From Actinomycetes bacterium (GTDB taxonomy: Bacteria > Actinomycetota > Humimicrobiia > Humimicrobiales > Humimicrobiaceae), in NCBI GenBank assembly GCA_022396035.1, contig JAIOXO010000010.1, positions 1 through 57,087 on the forward strand: a stretch of 57,087 bases of DNA, written 5' to 3'. Of the stretch, positions 54,000 to 57,087 are shown piece by piece. Positions within the stretch are counted from its first letter, which is position 1, and every line of letters starts with the position of its first letter. Position numbers and translations under genes: made by a program. A model generated the notes under the pieces. That model did no database searches and was not told the DNA's origin. It worked only from the letters and a program-made list of their open reading frames with translations.

Positions 54000-54890
54000 C
54001 TAATTCAGCTCATTAAGGTAGTTTTGTAGATTGGTTTTGCTATTTACCAGATCCAGCTTCTTTCTGATATTCATCCGGTGAAAGCATACAGTTTTTCTGG
54101 ATACCTGAAGTATGCTGGCAATATCTTTTATTCTATTGCCCTCCCTTATAAGTTTGGCCACCTGAATCTCGGTGGGGGTTAGATTATATTTTTTGGAACT
54201 TATCTTCTTTAAGAAAGGAGAGGCAATACTGTCCAGCCTTTCTTCAAGCATAGTAACATACTTTATTTCTTCACTATCTTTTAGCCTTGATTTTAAATTG
54301 TGAATTATGGGTTTTAAGGAATTATTGATATTGTAAATTATATTACTGGAAATATCATTTTCCGTTTTCTTTGTCTGATTAATTAGTACCCTTAAAGCTG
54401 TTTCCTGGTCGGAAATAGTTTGTTTTTGAAAATTGAGTTTCTGCTTTAAATCATTTACTGCTTTTTTGTAGCTTGAAGTTTCAGTAGGATCTTTAATATA
54501 TTCAATAATTGCCTCTACTTCATCTTTCTCATTATAAAGGGGAAAGGAATAAATTTCATGCCAGTTCTTTTCCTTATCCGGTTCGTCATAAGGCATAATA
54601 CCCCTTATGGTCCTTTTTCCCTTTATAGCTTTCAAGGTGGGACACCCGATGCATGGAGACTCCCGGTTATGATATATTTTATAGCACTTTTCTCCTGTGA
54701 ATGGAATTTTATGGGAAAACCAGTTTTCCAGGAGAAAATTTACTCCAATAATGTTTAAATCTACATCCAGTATGCTTATTCCATCTCTAATATTGTTAAA
54801 AATGAATTTAAAAAACTGTTCAAATTTTTCTTTGCTGTCAAAGTGGTTTTGCCTGCTTATGATTTCTTTTAAAAAGTCAGTATCTTTCAT
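54000..54890 (-). CDS. PAS-domain LuxR-type transcriptional regulator
   Basis: A 296-residue one-component regulator: a PAS domain (about 25-140; GISILDVDLNIIGVNFLLEN, with a Cys motif CYKIYHNRESPCIGCP), a helical linker (about 140-230) and a LuxR/GerE HTH (about 232-292; LTPTEIQVAKLIREGNRIKD, LQVSRKTVCFHRMNIRKKL). The PAS domain probably binds the pathway substrate, haem or a metal. It sits within the OYE/PEP-hydrolase/amidohydrolase run and is its likely activator. No SD precedes the ATG. Confidence 0.85.
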   Translation of the reverse strand: MKDTDFLKEIISRQNHFDSKEKFEQFFKFIFNNIRDGISILDVDLNIIGVNFLLENWFSHKIPFTGEKCYKIYHNRESPCIGCPTLKAIKGKRTIRGIMPYDEPDKEKNWHEIYSFPLYNEKDEVEAIIEYIKDPTETSSYKKAVNDLKQKLNFQKQTISDQETALRVLINQTKKTENDISSNIIYNINNSLKPIIHNLKSRLKDSEEIKYVTMLEERLDSIASPFLKKISSKKYNLTPTEIQVAKLIREGNRIKDIASILQVSRKTVCFHRMNIRKKLDLVNSKTNLQNYLNELN

Positions 54891-55053
54891 ATTAAAACGT
54901 TAAGTATAATATCTCTGGCTATTTTTATTATATATAATATTTTTATATATATAAAATGGCCCTATAATATAGAGTTATTCAAACTGCTGCCAGTCACAAA
55001 TAGCTAACCGCTTTAATCCTTGCCGGCCAAACTCTAACTTCTTATAACCATAA

Positions 55054-55890
55054 TTACTTATCCAGGCTTATGGATTTATAATTCTTGGTTATATCAATTA
55101 TCGCTGTTTCGGTAGGAACTCTTTCACCGCTGGAGCCGGAAGCGTAACCTACAGCATCTGTAGACTGTATTGAATATTTCGCAGTCTCCACATCTTTAAA
55201 TGGCCCCCCATGGGTAATTACCATTATATCCTTATTAATCTTTTTTACCGCGTCACAAATTTTTTGGGTTTCTGCTGCTGCATCATCCAGAGTTATGGTC
55301 TTTTTAGCCCCGCTTAATCCTCCGGCGGTTAGCCCTATCATAGCCCCGATTATATCTGCACCAGCATTGGCCATCTTCTCTGCCTGTTCAGTATCAAAAG
55401 CCCAGGCTACCGAAAACACATCCTTGCTGTCAGCAATCTTAATAAGCTCTACTTCCCTAGAAAAACCAATCCCCGAACTTTCCAGCATATCAGCAAAATC
55501 CTTACCATAGATTCCTACAAACGGCTCATTGCTAACCCCGGAAAAGCCCATATTTATAACCTCGTCAACAAACTGATCCATTTCCCTTGTAGGATCATGA
55601 GCTCCAATGCCAGCAATACAGGGGGTCTGTTTAACTACCGGAAGTATCGGCCGGGAAAACTTTATCAACTCATCATTGGCATTGGAATAAGGCAACCATG
55701 CCATCAGTGATGAGGTTCCCATCATCCTATAGAAAGCTGTAGAATATATTCCTATTAAATCAGCTCCCCCAATTTCTGCACACTTTGCACTGAGGCCTAT
55801 ACCAGCGCCAAACATAAATATGGCTTTGTTGTTTTCAACCTGCTTTTTTAATAACTTACGGACCTCTAACCTAGAGTATTTTCCAGCCAT
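55054..55890 (-). CDS. Phosphoenolpyruvate-hydrolase-like TIM-barrel protein
   Basis: A 278-residue TIM barrel of the PEP_hydrolase/TIM-barrel signal family (PF09370-like): AIFMFGAGIGLSAKCAEIGG, PVVKQTPCIAGIGAHDPTRE, GADIIGAMIGLTAGGLSG and YASGSSGERVPTE at the C-terminal end. Members may split an oxo or C-C bond; the chemistry is poorly defined. GGAGG four bases before ATG at 55890 fixes the start (a TTG at 55908 is open). It begins one base after the amidohydrolase stop, so the two are translationally coupled. Confidence 0.8.
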   Translation of the reverse strand: MAGKYSRLEVRKLLKKQVENNKAIFMFGAGIGLSAKCAEIGGADLIGIYSTAFYRMMGTSSLMAWLPYSNANDELIKFSRPILPVVKQTPCIAGIGAHDPTREMDQFVDEVINMGFSGVSNEPFVGIYGKDFADMLESSGIGFSREVELIKIADSKDVFSVAWAFDTEQAEKMANAGADIIGAMIGLTAGGLSGAKKTITLDDAAAETQKICDAVKKINKDIMVITHGGPFKDVETAKYSIQSTDAVGYASGSSGERVPTETAIIDITKNYKSISLDK

Positions 55891-55891
55891 C

Positions 55892-56776
55892 TTACCTCCA
55901 AGATTCAATTAATTTTTTACTGTTACTATATAATATCTTTTGCAAATCTTCTTCCTCTACAAAACCATCATACTGGTTATTTAGAGATTCTGCTGCTTTC
56001 TTTAATGCATCAATTGTGTCATTTTGGTCATATAAAGGGTAATCAGAACCGAAAAGAACCCGGTCAAAATTTCCCACCCATATCTTTACTTGGTACAAAA
56101 AATCTTCCATAGGCTTATAGCTTAACTCTTTGTACCTTCCCATATTACTGCTGACATCTACATATACATTTTTGTGTTTCCTCAGCATTACTGCAGTGTC
56201 ATCAAACCATGGCTTTCCCGCATGTGAAAGCAATATTGGTAAATCCGGAAAGTCACATGCTACTTCATCCAGATATTCAGGCATTGAATAATAATTTTTA
56301 AAAGGGCTTATACCAATATAACCGGTATGGAATAAAATAGGCAATTTATAGGTTTCCATCAATTCATATACAGGATAGAGCTTCTTATCATTGGGATAAA
56401 ATTCCTGAAAGGAAGGATGCAGTTTTAGTCCCCTAAAGCCAAAATCCTCTACGTATTCTTTTATTAGATCTAACGACTCTTTACCTCCGAGGGGGTCGGC
56501 CACGCATAGGCCAATCAGTCGGTTATTGCTTTTTTCTATCTCTTTTGCCAGGTAATTGTTTATTTTCTTGTACTTGTTATTGTCGGTTTCTGTTTCCAGG
56601 CTTATGCCTGCAACTATACTTATTTCAACTTTATCTTCATCCATCTTCCCCAATATACCTTCAGCAGTCAGGGCACTATAAGATTCATCCCAGATATTTC
56701 TTTTTTTAAGATACTGGACCATGGAAGGAGTAGTCTCTTCACTGGGCCATAGATGTGTGTGTGCATCTATTAACAT
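55892..56776 (-). CDS. Amidohydrolase-2-family metal-dependent hydrolase
   Basis: A 294-residue TIM-barrel hydrolase/decarboxylase: LIDAHTHLWP (HxH metal pair), FRGLKLHPSFQEF, PILFHTGYIGI, PILLSHAGKPWFDD and VLFGSDYPLYD with the final metal Asp. Family members include aromatic decarboxylases and lactonases. AGAGGG before ATG. First visible gene of the catabolic run; further genes may lie beyond the right edge. Confidence 0.87.
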   Translation of the reverse strand: MLIDAHTHLWPSEETTPSMVQYLKKRNIWDESYSALTAEGILGKMDEDKVEISIVAGISLETETDNNKYKKINNYLAKEIEKSNNRLIGLCVADPLGGKESLDLIKEYVEDFGFRGLKLHPSFQEFYPNDKKLYPVYELMETYKLPILFHTGYIGISPFKNYYSMPEYLDEVACDFPDLPILLSHAGKPWFDDTAVMLRKHKNVYVDVSSNMGRYKELSYKPMEDFLYQVKIWVGNFDRVLFGSDYPLYDQNDTIDALKKAAESLNNQYDGFVEEEDLQKILYSNSKKLIESWR

Positions 56777-56960
56777 TTTTCCCTCTCTTAATTTCTTTAT
56801 GTTATCGCATATTTTTTACTAAAAACAAATACAGCCTTTATTTCAAAGCAAAATAATTTACAGCTATGCTGATACATTTATCTTAATCAACGTATCCGGT
56901 CTGCTATTGAAAAATCCACTAACCATTGCCACAACTTCAAAGCCTAGCTAATGAATACAT

Positions 56961-57010
56961 AGACATCGGTTACCCGATTTAATGAGTTAATATATACAGA
57001 CATAGGTTAC
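56961..57010. repeat. Imperfect direct repeats in the gene-free right end
   Basis: AGACATCGGTTAC (56961-56973) and AGACATAGGTTAC (56998-57010) differ at one base, with further similarity to their left. They lie in the 311 bases (56777-57087) that contain no convincing gene. Such repeated GACAT-GGTTAC motifs remind me of DNA just outside IS481-type transposase genes; this memory is not proof. The remaining sequence shows nothing else. Confidence 0.4.
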
Positions 57011-57087
57011 TCCTATAGGTCGATCTTTGATAATTGAATATAAGTCTTTGGTAAAGGATAATCAAGCTTATCTACAAGGACAGAGTC

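Overview
The window is a visibly AT-rich bacterial chromosome segment carrying about 55 densely packed protein genes. I recognise no rRNA or tRNA gene, no CRISPR array and no complete insertion sequence. The gene set suggests an anaerobic, Gram-positive-type bacterium. It includes a Re-citrate-synthase-like enzyme, an electron-bifurcating NfnAB pair with a CooC-type ATPase, a class I hybrid cluster protein beside a Crp/Fnr regulator, an old-yellow-enzyme flavoprotein, AmaP, YvcK, BlaI/M56 and many lipoproteins. A thioredoxin reductase gene followed by a CwlM-like cytoplasmic amidase homologue recalls the actinobacterial trxB-trxA-cwlM neighbourhood. A deep-branching, low-GC actinobacterial or Firmicutes-like lineage is my guess; the sequence does not settle it.

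Layout. 0-5 kb: MFS exporter, Re-citrate-synthase-like enzyme, GpsA-like dehydrogenase, CobT. 5-12.4 kb (minus strand): HD-GYP sensor, L,D-transpeptidase lipoprotein, HD hydrolase, Fpg/MutM, LacI-type regulator, enolase. 12.7-16.2 kb (plus): a MacAB-like efflux operon. 16.2-28.4 kb (minus): a co-directional run of 14 genes with very short gaps, covering redox, CO-dehydrogenase-type maturation, envelope and chaperone functions. 28.5-31.6 kb: DhaL-DhaK dihydroxyacetone kinase and a convergent iron-dependent alcohol dehydrogenase. 31.7-34.7 kb: BlaI/M56 pair, two strong dyads, two small membrane proteins and a broken Mth938-type gene. 34.7-43.1 kb: AmaP, DUF2254, Fur/PerR with a candidate operator, flavin reductase, Hcp and Crp/Fnr with a candidate operator, ArsM, and a coiled-coil/DUF4332 pair. 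43.3-49.1 kb: SagB-type nitroreductase and an amino-sugar/cell-wall block (YvcK, NagB, nucleotidyltransferase-like protein, GlmM, GlmU-C-like acyltransferase). 49.2-50.8 kb: possible structured RNA, ATP-cone/PD-(D/E)XK nuclease-like protein, methyltransferase. 51-56.8 kb (minus): FNT channel with a VOC protein, then OYE, PAS-LuxR regulator, PEP-hydrolase-like TIM barrel and amidohydrolase, which look like a catabolic locus for an unknown substrate. The last 311 bases hold imperfect direct repeats that may mark a mobile-element end.

How the genes fit together. Central carbon flow is represented by enolase, the citrate synthase candidate, GpsA and DhaKL. NfnAB would balance NADH, NADPH and ferredoxin. 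YvcK, NagB, GlmM and the left-handed beta-helix protein converge on glucosamine and UDP-GlcNAc, and the CwlM-like protein may belong to peptidoglycan control. Hcp, Fur/PerR, TrxB and flavin reductase form a redox and nitrosative stress layer.

The most interesting leads are the pseudo-amidase CwlM-like protein, the split GlmU-like amino-sugar block with its nucleotidyltransferase-like partner, the ATP-cone nuclease preceded by mutually exclusive RNA stems, the right-end catabolic locus, and several promoter dyads with an obvious candidate regulator next door.
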